Below, piece by piece: positions 44,610 to 51,983 of a stretch of DNA of 64,000 nt (position 1 is its first letter; every line of letters starts with the position of its first letter). This DNA is from Flavilitoribacter nigricans DSM 23189 = NBRC 102662 (GTDB lineage Bacteria > Bacteroidota > Bacteroidia > Chitinophagales > Saprospiraceae), in contig NZ_PDUD01000012.1 of the NCBI RefSeq assembly GCF_002646595.1, positions 1 to 64,000 of the forward strand, written 5' to 3'. Both the position numbers and the translations under genes were made by a program. The notes under the pieces are model-generated. The model searched no databases and was not told the origin of the DNA. It worked only from the letters and a program-made list of their open reading frames with translations.

Positions 44610-44707
44610 CGTTCTAAAAATTACTCAACAGAACATTACAGTCGTGGAGTCGGAATCCAATAGTTCGTAATACACACCAGGCATTCACCTGCCGGAACTA
44701 ATCCGGG

Positions 44708-45037
44708 TCAGTTAACGGACGCCTGCTGGGCCTGCTTGCCGGTCTGCGAGGTGGTTGGCGCATCCGTCATGGAAAGCAGGATCTCCGAGTTCACTTGCAG
44801 GTTTTTCCCCGTTAGCCGGGCGGTCCGCATAATTTCCAGCAGTGCCTCGTGGGTCGCTCTCAGTTCTTCGATCCGGTTTTTAGAATAGCTGTCTTCTTTA
44901 CCGTAGCGTTCGTAGGTGGACAGGATCCGGCACTGGTGAAAATTGATCTTCTTTTCCAGCAGATGGCAGAGGATATCGGTAGCGTCTTCCACATTGAAAA
45001 TTCCTTCTACCAGTTTAAGCGAGTTCTTATTTGACAT
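44708..45037 (-). CDS. Small helical cytoplasmic protein, unknown
   Basis: 109 residues, helical, no signal. It reads VEGIFNVEDATDILCHLLEK then KINFHQCRILSTYERYGKED and a low-complexity tail TDAPTTSQTGKQAQQ. Similar proteins occur in Cytophagales/Saprospirales to my recollection, function unknown. Its start overlaps the small ORF at 45027-45185 by 11 bases and that lies 25 bases after isocitrate dehydrogenase, so all three look like one operon. Confidence 0.65.
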   Translation of the reverse strand: MSNKNSLKLVEGIFNVEDATDILCHLLEKKINFHQCRILSTYERYGKEDSYSKNRIEELRATHEALLEIMRTARLTGKNLQVNSEILLSMTDAPTTSQTGKQAQQASVN

Positions 45038-45185
45038 AGTTATCGTGTTTTAAAGGTGATGATTTGAATTTAATGATCAGAAGCATGATGATGATGGAGC
45101 ATGCGACCAGCAGGTCTTTGGAGCTTCCTGTTTGCTGGTAGCTGAGTGACTGTGTCCCCACCAGGAATAAGGTTTGCAGATCCAT
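45027..45185 (-). CDS. 52-residue single-pass membrane small protein
   Basis: A 52-codon frame between the isocitrate dehydrogenase stop (45211) and the next gene, overlapping that gene by 11 bases. MDLQTLFLVGTQSLSYQQTG is followed by DLLVACSIIIMLLIIKF, a clear membrane helix (about residues 24-40), and a short basic tail ending HDNYVK. Overlap of stop and start suggests coupling. It is too short for routine annotation. No family known to me. Confidence 0.6.
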   Translation of the reverse strand: MDLQTLFLVGTQSLSYQQTGSSKDLLVACSIIIMLLIIKFKSSPLKHDNYVK

Positions 45186-45210
45186 AAGGTTATGATCGTT
45201 TTATAGTGGT

Positions 45211-46647
45211 TTACTGGCCCTGCCCCATTGAGAAGGCAGGCGTGCCGTCAAAAGCATACAGGTTTTCGGTCTTTATCGCATCGATGGCCCGGTCCTCGGC
45301 ATTTTTCAGTAACTGAATGATGTGTTGTTTACTGATGCCGTTCCCCGCAATGGTCTCAAACCGGCAGCGCCAGTGATCCGTGCAGAAGGTCTCTTCGAAC
45401 CCGTTCGGCCATACTTTAATGCCCCGGTTGGTGATCATGGAAAGTTGTACCCCATCCACTTCAATATTCTTAAGCATCTCGGCCAATTCATCCGACTTTT
45501 TTCCCGGCCAGTCGACAAAGATGTCGACCCCCATCAATTCTTTCCGGGGTTGGGATTTCCGCTGGTATTCGGGTAGTTGGATGAGTTCCGGACTGGCCGG
45601 ACTGGCCGCCGGCAACACCTCCGGCCGGCTACCCAGTCGGGCGATCACTGCATCGGCAAAAGCGGTAGTACCCAGCAGTTGCCGGCTGTATCCTTTCCGG
45701 AAGATATCGGCGGTATGCAGGCCCTCCTCCAGGGTTTTCAGCCAGGCATTTTTAATCCGGGCCGCTACTTCGGTCTCGCCCAGATGATCCAGCATCATCA
45801 GGGCCGCCTGCAGCAATCCGGAAGGATTGGCCTTATCCTCCCCGGCGATATCCGGAGCCGAGCCGTGAATGGCTTCGAACATGGCGAAACTCGTACCGAT
45901 ATTGGCCGATCCGGCCAGGCCGACCGAGCCCGTGATCTGGGCGACCACATCGGAGATGATATCGCCGTACAGGTTCGGGACCACGATGACGTCAAAACGT
46001 TCGGGGGTATCCGCCAGGCGGGCCGTACCGATATCGATGATCAGGTGTTCGGACTGAAATTCGGGGTACTCCGCAGCGATCTCCTGGAATACCCGGTGAA
46101 AAAGGCCGTCGGTCTGCTTCATGATATTATCCTTGGTGAAGCAGGTAACCTTCTTCCGGCCGTGCTGCCGGGCGTACTCAAAGGCGTAACGGATGATCTT
46201 TTCGCAGCCCGGACGGCTGATGAGTTTGAGGCACTGTACGACTTCCGGCGTCTGCTGGTGCTCGATGCCTGCGTACAGGTCTTCTTCGTTTTCACGGATA
46301 ACCACTACATCGAGTTCCGGATGCCGGGTTTGGATACAGGGATGATAGCTCCGGCAGGGTCGCACATTCGCGAACAGGTTCAGTGTTTTTCGCAGCGTAA
46401 CGTTCAGGCTTTTGTAGCCTCCTCCCTGCGGGGTGGTGATCGGCGCTTTGAGAAAGATCCGGTTCTGACGGATGATCTGCCAGGCCTGGGAAGAAATGCC
46501 GGACGTATTTCCGGCCCGGTAGACCTTTTCACCGATCTCGACTTCGTCAAACTCCAGCGGCGCGCCGGCCGCCTGCAGGATGCGGAGGGTGGCATCCATG
46601 ATCTCGGGACCGATCCCGTCTCCTTTGGCAATAGTGATTCTGTGCAT
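45211..46647 (-). CDS. icd: NADP-dependent isocitrate dehydrogenase
   Basis: 478 residues from ATG 46647. Isocitrate + NADP+ gives 2-oxoglutarate + CO2 + NADPH in the citric acid cycle. The N-terminal Rossmann-like strand is HRITIAKGDGIGPEIMDATL. The isocitrate-binding loop is SLNVTLRKTLNLFANVRPCR, the metal Asp motif is DVIVVPNLYGDIISDVVAQI, and GSAPDIAGEDKANPSG is the cofactor and substrate loop. A C-terminal extension of about 130 residues makes it the Thermus/Rickettsia type, longer than the E. coli form. The promoter TACCTTTG lies 19 bases ahead. Divergent LysR gene at 46732. Confidence 0.9.
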   Translation of the reverse strand: MHRITIAKGDGIGPEIMDATLRILQAAGAPLEFDEVEIGEKVYRAGNTSGISSQAWQIIRQNRIFLKAPITTPQGGGYKSLNVTLRKTLNLFANVRPCRSYHPCIQTRHPELDVVVIRENEEDLYAGIEHQQTPEVVQCLKLISRPGCEKIIRYAFEYARQHGRKKVTCFTKDNIMKQTDGLFHRVFQEIAAEYPEFQSEHLIIDIGTARLADTPERFDVIVVPNLYGDIISDVVAQITGSVGLAGSANIGTSFAMFEAIHGSAPDIAGEDKANPSGLLQAALMMLDHLGETEVAARIKNAWLKTLEEGLHTADIFRKGYSRQLLGTTAFADAVIARLGSRPEVLPAASPASPELIQLPEYQRKSQPRKELMGVDIFVDWPGKKSDELAEMLKNIEVDGVQLSMITNRGIKVWPNGFEETFCTDHWRCRFETIAGNGISKQHIIQLLKNAEDRAIDAIKTENLYAFDGTPAFSMGQGQ

Positions 46648-46665
46648 AATTTTTTTTTGTTGGCA

Positions 46666-46673
46666 CAAAGGTA
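46666..46673 (-). promoter_or_regulatory. Promoter element of icd operon
   Basis: Exact TACCTTTG on the minus strand, 19 bases upstream of the ATG at 46647. The predicted start is near 46659. Confidence 0.6.
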
Positions 46674-46699
46674 GCGGGAGTCGGTCATAAATTTTTATT

Positions 46700-46726
46700 T
46701 ATATTTGTTATGTTAAGCATAAACAA
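46700..46726 (+). promoter_or_regulatory. LysR promoter and palindromic operator
   Basis: TATATTTG at 46700-46707 is an exact TAnnTTTG element for the LysR gene. Overlapping it, TTTGTTATG-TTAAG-CATAAACAAA (46705-46727) is a near-perfect inverted repeat with TTATG/CATAA arms, of the T-N11-A LysR-box kind. It lies five bases before the regulator's ATG and 27 bases upstream of the icd -7 element, so it could control both genes. Confidence 0.65.
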
Positions 46727-46731
46727 AATTT

Positions 46732-47655
46732 ATGAATTACACCTTACACCAACTGCAGGTCTTTGCTAAAATCGCTGATACACAAAGCATTACAAAAGCC
46801 GCCGAAGCCCTACATCTGACCCAACCGGCCGTCTCCATCCAGCTAAAAAAGCTGCAGGAACAGTTCGAAATTCCCCTCACGGAGGTGGTAGGTCGGCAAT
46901 TATACATCACGGAATTTGGGCGGGAGATCGAGGTTGCGGCCCGTAACATTATTGACCAGGCGATCGCCATCCAGAATAAAACGATGGCCTACAAAGGACA
47001 GATGGTGGGAAAGGTGACCATCTCGGTCGTTTCTACGGGAAAATACGTTATGCCCTTTTTTCTGCGGGATTTTTTCCGCTTACACCCGGGGATCGAACTG
47101 GCCATGGACGTCACCAACAAATCTCAGGTAGTGGACAGCCTGTCGCGCAACCAGGTAGATTTTTCCCTGGTCTCCATCGTTCCGGACAATATGCAGCTGG
47201 GGCAGTTGGACCTGATCAAGAATAAGCTTTACCTGGTGGCCAATGCCGATTTTACCCGAAAGAAGGTCAAAAACCTGAATACTTTTTTTGAAAGTATACC
47301 GCTCATCCACCGGGAACCGGGATCGGGTACCCGCCAAACCATGGAAAGATTCATCCAGAGTCTGGATATCTCCGTTAACCGCAAACTGGAACTATCCTCA
47401 AATGAAGCCGTCAAACAGGCGGTTATTGCCGGCCTCGGTTTATCCATTATGCCCCTGATCGGGATCAAGAACGAGCTTACCCTCGGCCAGTTACAGATCA
47501 TTCCCATTCCCGGTTTGCCCATCCAAACCACCTGGCGGCTGATCTGGCAGAAAGGCCGACGGCACGGTCCGGCCGCCAGCGCCCTGTTGGATTATCTGAC
47601 CGCCAATAAGAGTCAGATCATCCGGCAGCATTTCGACTGGTACGAAGCCTACTGA
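46732..47655 (+). CDS. LysR-family transcriptional regulator
   Basis: 307 residues. An N-terminal winged helix-turn-helix occupies about residues 1-62 (LHQLQVFAKIADTQSITKAA, ALHLTQPAVSIQLKKLQEQF), and a linker helix and a substrate-binding domain at about 90-295 include GKVTISVVSTGKYVMPFF and the SGTRQTMERF binding loop. Divergent from the isocitrate dehydrogenase operon with an operator between them, so it most likely controls that operon and itself. The effector is unknown. The domain resembles CbbR/CysB-like regulators. Length fits the family. Confidence 0.9.
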   Translation: MNYTLHQLQVFAKIADTQSITKAAEALHLTQPAVSIQLKKLQEQFEIPLTEVVGRQLYITEFGREIEVAARNIIDQAIAIQNKTMAYKGQMVGKVTISVVSTGKYVMPFFLRDFFRLHPGIELAMDVTNKSQVVDSLSRNQVDFSLVSIVPDNMQLGQLDLIKNKLYLVANADFTRKKVKNLNTFFESIPLIHREPGSGTRQTMERFIQSLDISVNRKLELSSNEAVKQAVIAGLGLSIMPLIGIKNELTLGQLQIIPIPGLPIQTTWRLIWQKGRRHGPAASALLDYLTANKSQIIRQHFDWYEAY

Positions 47656-47675
47656 TCGGAATGGGAGATCTAGCG

Positions 47676-47696
47676 GGTCTGGCTTCATGCCAAACC
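47676..47696. terminator. Short hairpin between convergent genes
   Basis: GGTCTGGC/GCCAAACC, one mismatch, loop of five, in the 47-base gap between the LysR gene and the oxidoreductase. There is no T-run. Confidence 0.35.
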
Positions 47697-47702
47697 TGAT
47701 GT

Positions 47703-48716
47703 TTAAACCTCCAATACCACCTTACCGGTCGTTTTACCCGATTGGAAAAGCAGGATCGCCTCTTCCAGTTTTTCGAAAGGCAGTCGGTGGCCCACATAAG
47801 GCTTTTTCAGAGCCAGTTGCCCGATCTCTTCCAGCATCTCGTGCATGAGATCAACCTTGTGGAAAAGAAAAATGAGGTTAAAGGCCATCACGGATTTATT
47901 CTCGGAAGTCATCGTCTGAGGATCGATCTTCGGACGGGTGAGGTAGTAATACAGGAGTTTCAGGTAATTGGGGCGGTTGCCAACCGATGCGTAACGGGCG
48001 GATCCGTAGGAGATCATCCGTCCCATAGGGGCCAATTGGTTGAATCCAATCTTAAGGATCTTACCGCCGATACACTCCATGATCAGATGGAGATCCCTAC
48101 CGTCCAGGGCCTGCTCCAGGTCATCCGCAAATTGTTTACTCCGGACGATCACCCGGTCGTATCCCTCTTCCCGCAGTAGTGCTTCTTTATCCGGGCGACC
48201 GATCGTACCGATGGTGAAGGTATTGTATTTTTTCGCGATCCGGTTGGCCATCAGACCTACCCCACCGCCGCCGCTGTGGATCAGGACGTTCTGGCCCTGC
48301 TGTAGATCGCCCAGTTTCACCAGGCCGTAGTAAGCCGTTAGGACGTGCACTAAAAAAGCGGCGCCTTCCACAAAATCCCAATCTTCGGGCAGGGGCACCA
48401 CGTAGCGGTGATTAATATTCAAATGGGAAGTATAGGCGCCGAAGCGGGTAACGCCCATGACCCGGTCGCCCTTTTTCACTCCCTCTACCGCGGAGCCTAC
48501 GGCGGCGATCTCCCCGGCGTATTCCAGTCCGGGCGTAAAAATGCCTTCCGGCGTGGCGGCGTACAGGCCCCAAATGGCAAAAATATCCGCGAAGTTGAGA
48601 CCGATCGCTTTTACCGCTACGGTTACTTCATCGGGTTGGGGAGCGGGTAGTTCTTCCGTCACCAATTTCAGATTGGCCAGGCGGCCGGCTTTGAGTAGAT
48701 AGACTTGTCTTTGCAT
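47703..48716 (-). CDS. MDR-superfamily zinc-type/quinone oxidoreductase
   Basis: 337 residues. GroES-like N-terminal domain with the GLNFADIFAIWGLYAATPEG and PGLEYAGEIAAVGSAVEG segments. The Rossmann domain has the nucleotide loop SGGGGVGLMA. The lack of the catalytic-zinc ligand set (no GHE zinc motif in the first 70 residues) points to the quinone oxidoreductase or synaptic-vesicle VAT-1-like branch. Reduces quinones or enals with NADPH. No operon partner. Convergent with the LysR gene. Confidence 0.82.
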   Translation of the reverse strand: MQRQVYLLKAGRLANLKLVTEELPAPQPDEVTVAVKAIGLNFADIFAIWGLYAATPEGIFTPGLEYAGEIAAVGSAVEGVKKGDRVMGVTRFGAYTSHLNINHRYVVPLPEDWDFVEGAAFLVHVLTAYYGLVKLGDLQQGQNVLIHSGGGGVGLMANRIAKKYNTFTIGTIGRPDKEALLREEGYDRVIVRSKQFADDLEQALDGRDLHLIMECIGGKILKIGFNQLAPMGRMISYGSARYASVGNRPNYLKLLYYYLTRPKIDPQTMTSENKSVMAFNLIFLFHKVDLMHEMLEEIGQLALKKPYVGHRLPFEKLEEAILLFQSGKTTGKVVLEV

Positions 48717-49311
48717 AGGATCTGTAATCTAAGAACTTTAAATTACATTAAAAGCTTGGATGATCAGGCTGAATAGTATAAATTGACAATCCATACAGCA
48801 TTTTGACCATTTCTATCATTAGTATTTAATTACGTGCGTTCTCTGGTATCTCACCGATATCCAGGAATATCTTAAAATCAAGGTTAGAAAGAGCTTACTT
48901 CGTTCTGCAAGTGTCAGATTCCCGGTAACGTTTTGGGACTGTTGATCCAGTCGGCAAGATTTGTTCGTTTTCCCGGATGCCGGGTACGAACAGATCCTGT
49001 ATTTCATTCTCCGTTTATGGCAATGATCCAAATCGTTCTGATCAGGCATTCGCCTACCCGACCGAACGATAGTCTTTTACGGGGCAGGAGGTCATCTGGC
49101 CGGTTTTCTCATAGGATATTCGGCATAGATCGTCGCACTTCAGCAAAAGCAATACATTTCAATTAGTGGTGAGTTTGGGATGCCCGTGGGCAACTACGGG
49201 CATCCATTTCCGCGCCGCTGAAGCGCTATGGCCCCGAAAGTAGCATCGTTTTAACCGACCAGAGGAACTCGCTGAATTATTTCCGGGCGACGCCCGGCAA
49301 AAATGTATACC
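48717..49311. other. Long intergenic region with a hairpin
   Basis: About 595 bases with no gene supported. A minus-strand reading at 48819-49049 has no features and is rejected. It contains the hairpin at 49178-49205. Confidence 0.4.
49178..49205. terminator. Perfect 10-base hairpin
   Basis: GGATGCCCGT pairs with ACGGGCATCC across an eight-base loop. About 110 bases before the outer-membrane protein gene. Function uncertain (terminator or repeat). Confidence 0.4.
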
Positions 49312-49848
49312 ATGAAAAAATTCAGTTTGCTATTTCTGTGCCTATCACTTGGCCTGTCACTTGCAGCCCAAAGGTCGGCACTGGAGATCGGACTTAGCAA
49401 CGTAGCCTCGGAGCCCGATATGGATGGTCCCGGAATTGGCATCCATTTTGCCCATCAGTTCCGGCCGTGGCTGGAAGCCGGGTTCGGACTGACCAGTTCG
49501 AGCGCTTACGACGAGCGCATTCAGCAACGCTTCCTGCAGGGATACCTTACCGGCAGGATCTACGCCTCCCTGATCCCCCTGCATTTTGCCCAAAAGGGCT
49601 ACGTTCGTTTGGGTGCGGCTTATAATTTCACGCAGGAAAACAAGGTCTGGCTGATCACCGATACGGAGGGCCGGGAAATATTGGAAGAAGCCGTTCGCGG
49701 GTGGGACTGGATGGGCGGGACCGTGCACGCCGGTCTGGGATGGGCGCTGAACGATCACTGGGCCGTAGAGGCCCGGGCCAATTTGGGTGGATACACCGAA
49801 GCCCGGCTGCTCGGTGACTGGGGAATCTACCTGCGGCGATATTTTTGA
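49312..49848 (+). CDS. Outer-membrane beta-barrel-like protein
   Basis: 178 residues from ATG 49312. Signal peptide MKKFSLLFLCLSLGLSLAAQ. The mature part shows alternating strands typical of small barrels (EIGLSNVASEPDMDGPGIGI, AGFGLTSSSAYDERIQQRF, GYVRLGAAYNFTQENKVW, GTVHAGLGWALNDHWAVEAR) and ends in YLRRYF with a terminal aromatic, as expected for BAM-inserted proteins. Probably an outer-membrane channel or adhesin. Function unknown. Confidence 0.65.
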   Translation: MKKFSLLFLCLSLGLSLAAQRSALEIGLSNVASEPDMDGPGIGIHFAHQFRPWLEAGFGLTSSSAYDERIQQRFLQGYLTGRIYASLIPLHFAQKGYVRLGAAYNFTQENKVWLITDTEGREILEEAVRGWDWMGGTVHAGLGWALNDHWAVEARANLGGYTEARLLGDWGIYLRRYF

Positions 49849-49992
49849 ATGGGTTCCGGATAACAGTCCGTACGCTATTAGCTCCTACTCCACCGGACGT
49901 CCCCGGAAAAGAACGGTATAGCTGTTACCTTTTCTCCGATTTGGCATTATATCTGGCAAAAGACATTTTTTAATTCCTCCGAAATTACGTTT

Positions 49993-51033
49993 ATGTTCAG
50001 ATCGATGCTGAAGATACTAGGTTATGCCAGTATGGTCCTTCTGGTTTCCCTATTGCTGGTGTTCTTCATTCCCCGGAACTACGATGTTTCCCCCTTCCGG
50101 GAAAGACCGGACACCCAATACTGGGAACTTGAGACCGGATCCAGGATAGGCTACACCTTACTCCGTGGAGATACCAGCCGGGTCCACGCACCGATCATTT
50201 ACCTGCACGGAGGGCCGGGAGGTATGATCCAGGATGAGGTCGTCGAATTTTTCCGGCCGATAGCCGCAGCCGGCTACGATGTGTATTTATACGATCAGAT
50301 CGGCAGCGGTCACTCCGACCGCCTGTCTGAGATCGGAGACTACTCGGTGGCCCGGCACCGGGCCGACCTGGAGGCTATCGTGGCACGGATCGGTGCCGAA
50401 CGGGTTATTTTATTCGGGCATTCCTGGGGAAGCATGCTGGCTACGGAATTTTTGGCGGGCAACCGGGAAAAGGTCGAAAGCATGATCCTTTCGGGGCCGG
50501 GACCGATCCTGCCGATCAAAAATGAGCTGGCCGGTTTGAAAGCGCCGGATAGTCTGCAGCTTACAGCACCCAAGTATTCCAACCGGGAGGGAAACGAACG
50601 GGCGAATAATCTACGGAGTAAACTGGTTTATTACTGGGCCCGTATCTTTAAACGGAAACTAGCCTCCGATCGGGAAGCGGATCAGTTTTTCACCCATTTA
50701 AACAACCAATTGAGTAAATCGACCACCTGCAATGGAGAAGGGCTGCCGCCCTACCCGGGCGGTGGTGGCTATTACGTCCACATGATGACGGTCAACAGTT
50801 TTTATGAAGTTAAGGACAAACGTTCGGCCATTCGGGATAGCCCGACACCACTCCTGATCATTAAAGGGCAATGTGACAACCAGAAGTGGGGCTTTCTGGA
50901 GGAGTATCTCCGGCTTTTCCCTAACTCCAGGTATCAGATCATCCCCGCGGCGGGTCACCGGATCGACCCGGATCGGTTTGACGAATACCGGAAAATAGTG
51001 CTGGATTTTTTGCATATCCAGCTTGTATTTTAG
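49993..51033 (+). CDS. Membrane-anchored alpha/beta hydrolase, proline-iminopeptidase-like (S33)
   Basis: 346 residues. An N-terminal anchor helix occupies residues 10-28. The alpha/beta-hydrolase core carries the HGGPGG motif at about residue 71 typical of S33 prolyl aminopeptidases, the nucleophile GHSWGS near residue 144, acid near GQCD (about 294) and His in GHRI (about 322). The presence of HGGPGG strongly suggests an aminopeptidase of the prolyl type, though other S33 substrates are possible. Periplasm-facing catalytic domain inferred. Convergent with the next gene, 18 bases apart. Confidence 0.8.
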   Translation: MFRSMLKILGYASMVLLVSLLLVFFIPRNYDVSPFRERPDTQYWELETGSRIGYTLLRGDTSRVHAPIIYLHGGPGGMIQDEVVEFFRPIAAAGYDVYLYDQIGSGHSDRLSEIGDYSVARHRADLEAIVARIGAERVILFGHSWGSMLATEFLAGNREKVESMILSGPGPILPIKNELAGLKAPDSLQLTAPKYSNREGNERANNLRSKLVYYWARIFKRKLASDREADQFFTHLNNQLSKSTTCNGEGLPPYPGGGGYYVHMMTVNSFYEVKDKRSAIRDSPTPLLIIKGQCDNQKWGFLEEYLRLFPNSRYQIIPAAGHRIDPDRFDEYRKIVLDFLHIQLVF

Positions 51034-51051
51034 TGAATCGGCAAAATCTGG

Positions 51052-51948
51052 TCACAAATTTAGCAACATTAGCTTTTTATATAGCGCGATGGGCATCATG
51101 CCCATCGCTCTCCTGCGCTCGTCCAGTTGGTCCGGGTCGGCCGTAGGGGCCAGTTCCACGATGCCGTTCGCCGGGTCCACATTTGCGAACTGGCTGCCGT
51201 AAAGCTGTTCTTCCCCGGCATTTACTTTAATTCTGTCGTATAAATACGCGTAGCTTTCTCCATCCAGATCGCTCGCTTTGACGGCCGATTCGATATGCGG
51301 CAATTGCGCCTTTTGCCAAGCGGTATCCGCATCGGCGTGCTGAATGATGAAAAAGATGCCCCGCATGGCTTGCCGCCCCACCAGTTTACGATCCGGAAAT
51401 CCGTAGGCCGCAAAGATCTCCCGCAGGCGATCCCGGTTGAGTGCGTCTACGATATTGGTGAGATCCCTGGTCACTTCGTCGGCATTGAGGTCGTACTTTT
51501 CGATCATATCCTGCATGATATTTCCCCGGGTGGCCTGATCATCCACATACATTTTGATCAATTCCAGCTGGAGGGCCGGGTTTTCTACAACTTCCGGCGG
51601 TATTTGGGAACAGGGGGCCAGAGAGGAGGCAAATTTTCTCCTGCAGACCTCCTCCAACACTTCCCGGGGCTGCCGGCTGAGGATGTCGGCCACCGCATCG
51701 GACTGCCCGGCTTTTACTTTGAGTTCCAGCCCCGTACTGAGGAATTTGGGATCCAGTTCTTTTCCGGTAGCCAGCAATGAATCAAACTGAGCGGTGGCCG
51801 TTTCAAAATTTTCATTCCAGGAATTTTCGATCATATGCCAGCCGAGTCGCCAGATCTCTTCTTCGGAATTAAGCCCGGCACTTTTGTCCCGGCAGGAAAG
51901 GAGAGCCAGTAACAGAATGGTCTGGGTCAGGAGCGGTTTCAGTTTCAT
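51052..51948 (-). CDS. DUF6624 lipoprotein
   Basis: 298 residues from ATG 51948. Lipoprotein signal MKLKPLLTQTILLLALLSC, Cys19. A helical domain follows, with a DUF6624-like ending (EEQLYGSQF, then VELAPTADPDQLDERRRAMG and MMPIALYKK). Function unknown. It lies 35 bases after the stop of the WG-repeat gene and reads in the same direction, so the two form an operon of envelope lipoproteins. Confidence 0.65.
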   Translation of the reverse strand: MKLKPLLTQTILLLALLSCRDKSAGLNSEEEIWRLGWHMIENSWNENFETATAQFDSLLATGKELDPKFLSTGLELKVKAGQSDAVADILSRQPREVLEEVCRRKFASSLAPCSQIPPEVVENPALQLELIKMYVDDQATRGNIMQDMIEKYDLNADEVTRDLTNIVDALNRDRLREIFAAYGFPDRKLVGRQAMRGIFFIIQHADADTAWQKAQLPHIESAVKASDLDGESYAYLYDRIKVNAGEEQLYGSQFANVDPANGIVELAPTADPDQLDERRRAMGMMPIALYKKLMLLNL

Positions 51949-51983
51949 TTTCTTGTATTTTATCGATTTGGGTAATAACCGCC

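Noticed and set aside
48819-49166. Small ORFs in the 48.7-49.3 kb gap (both strands)
   Set aside because: Shadow-type readings with no domain or promoter.
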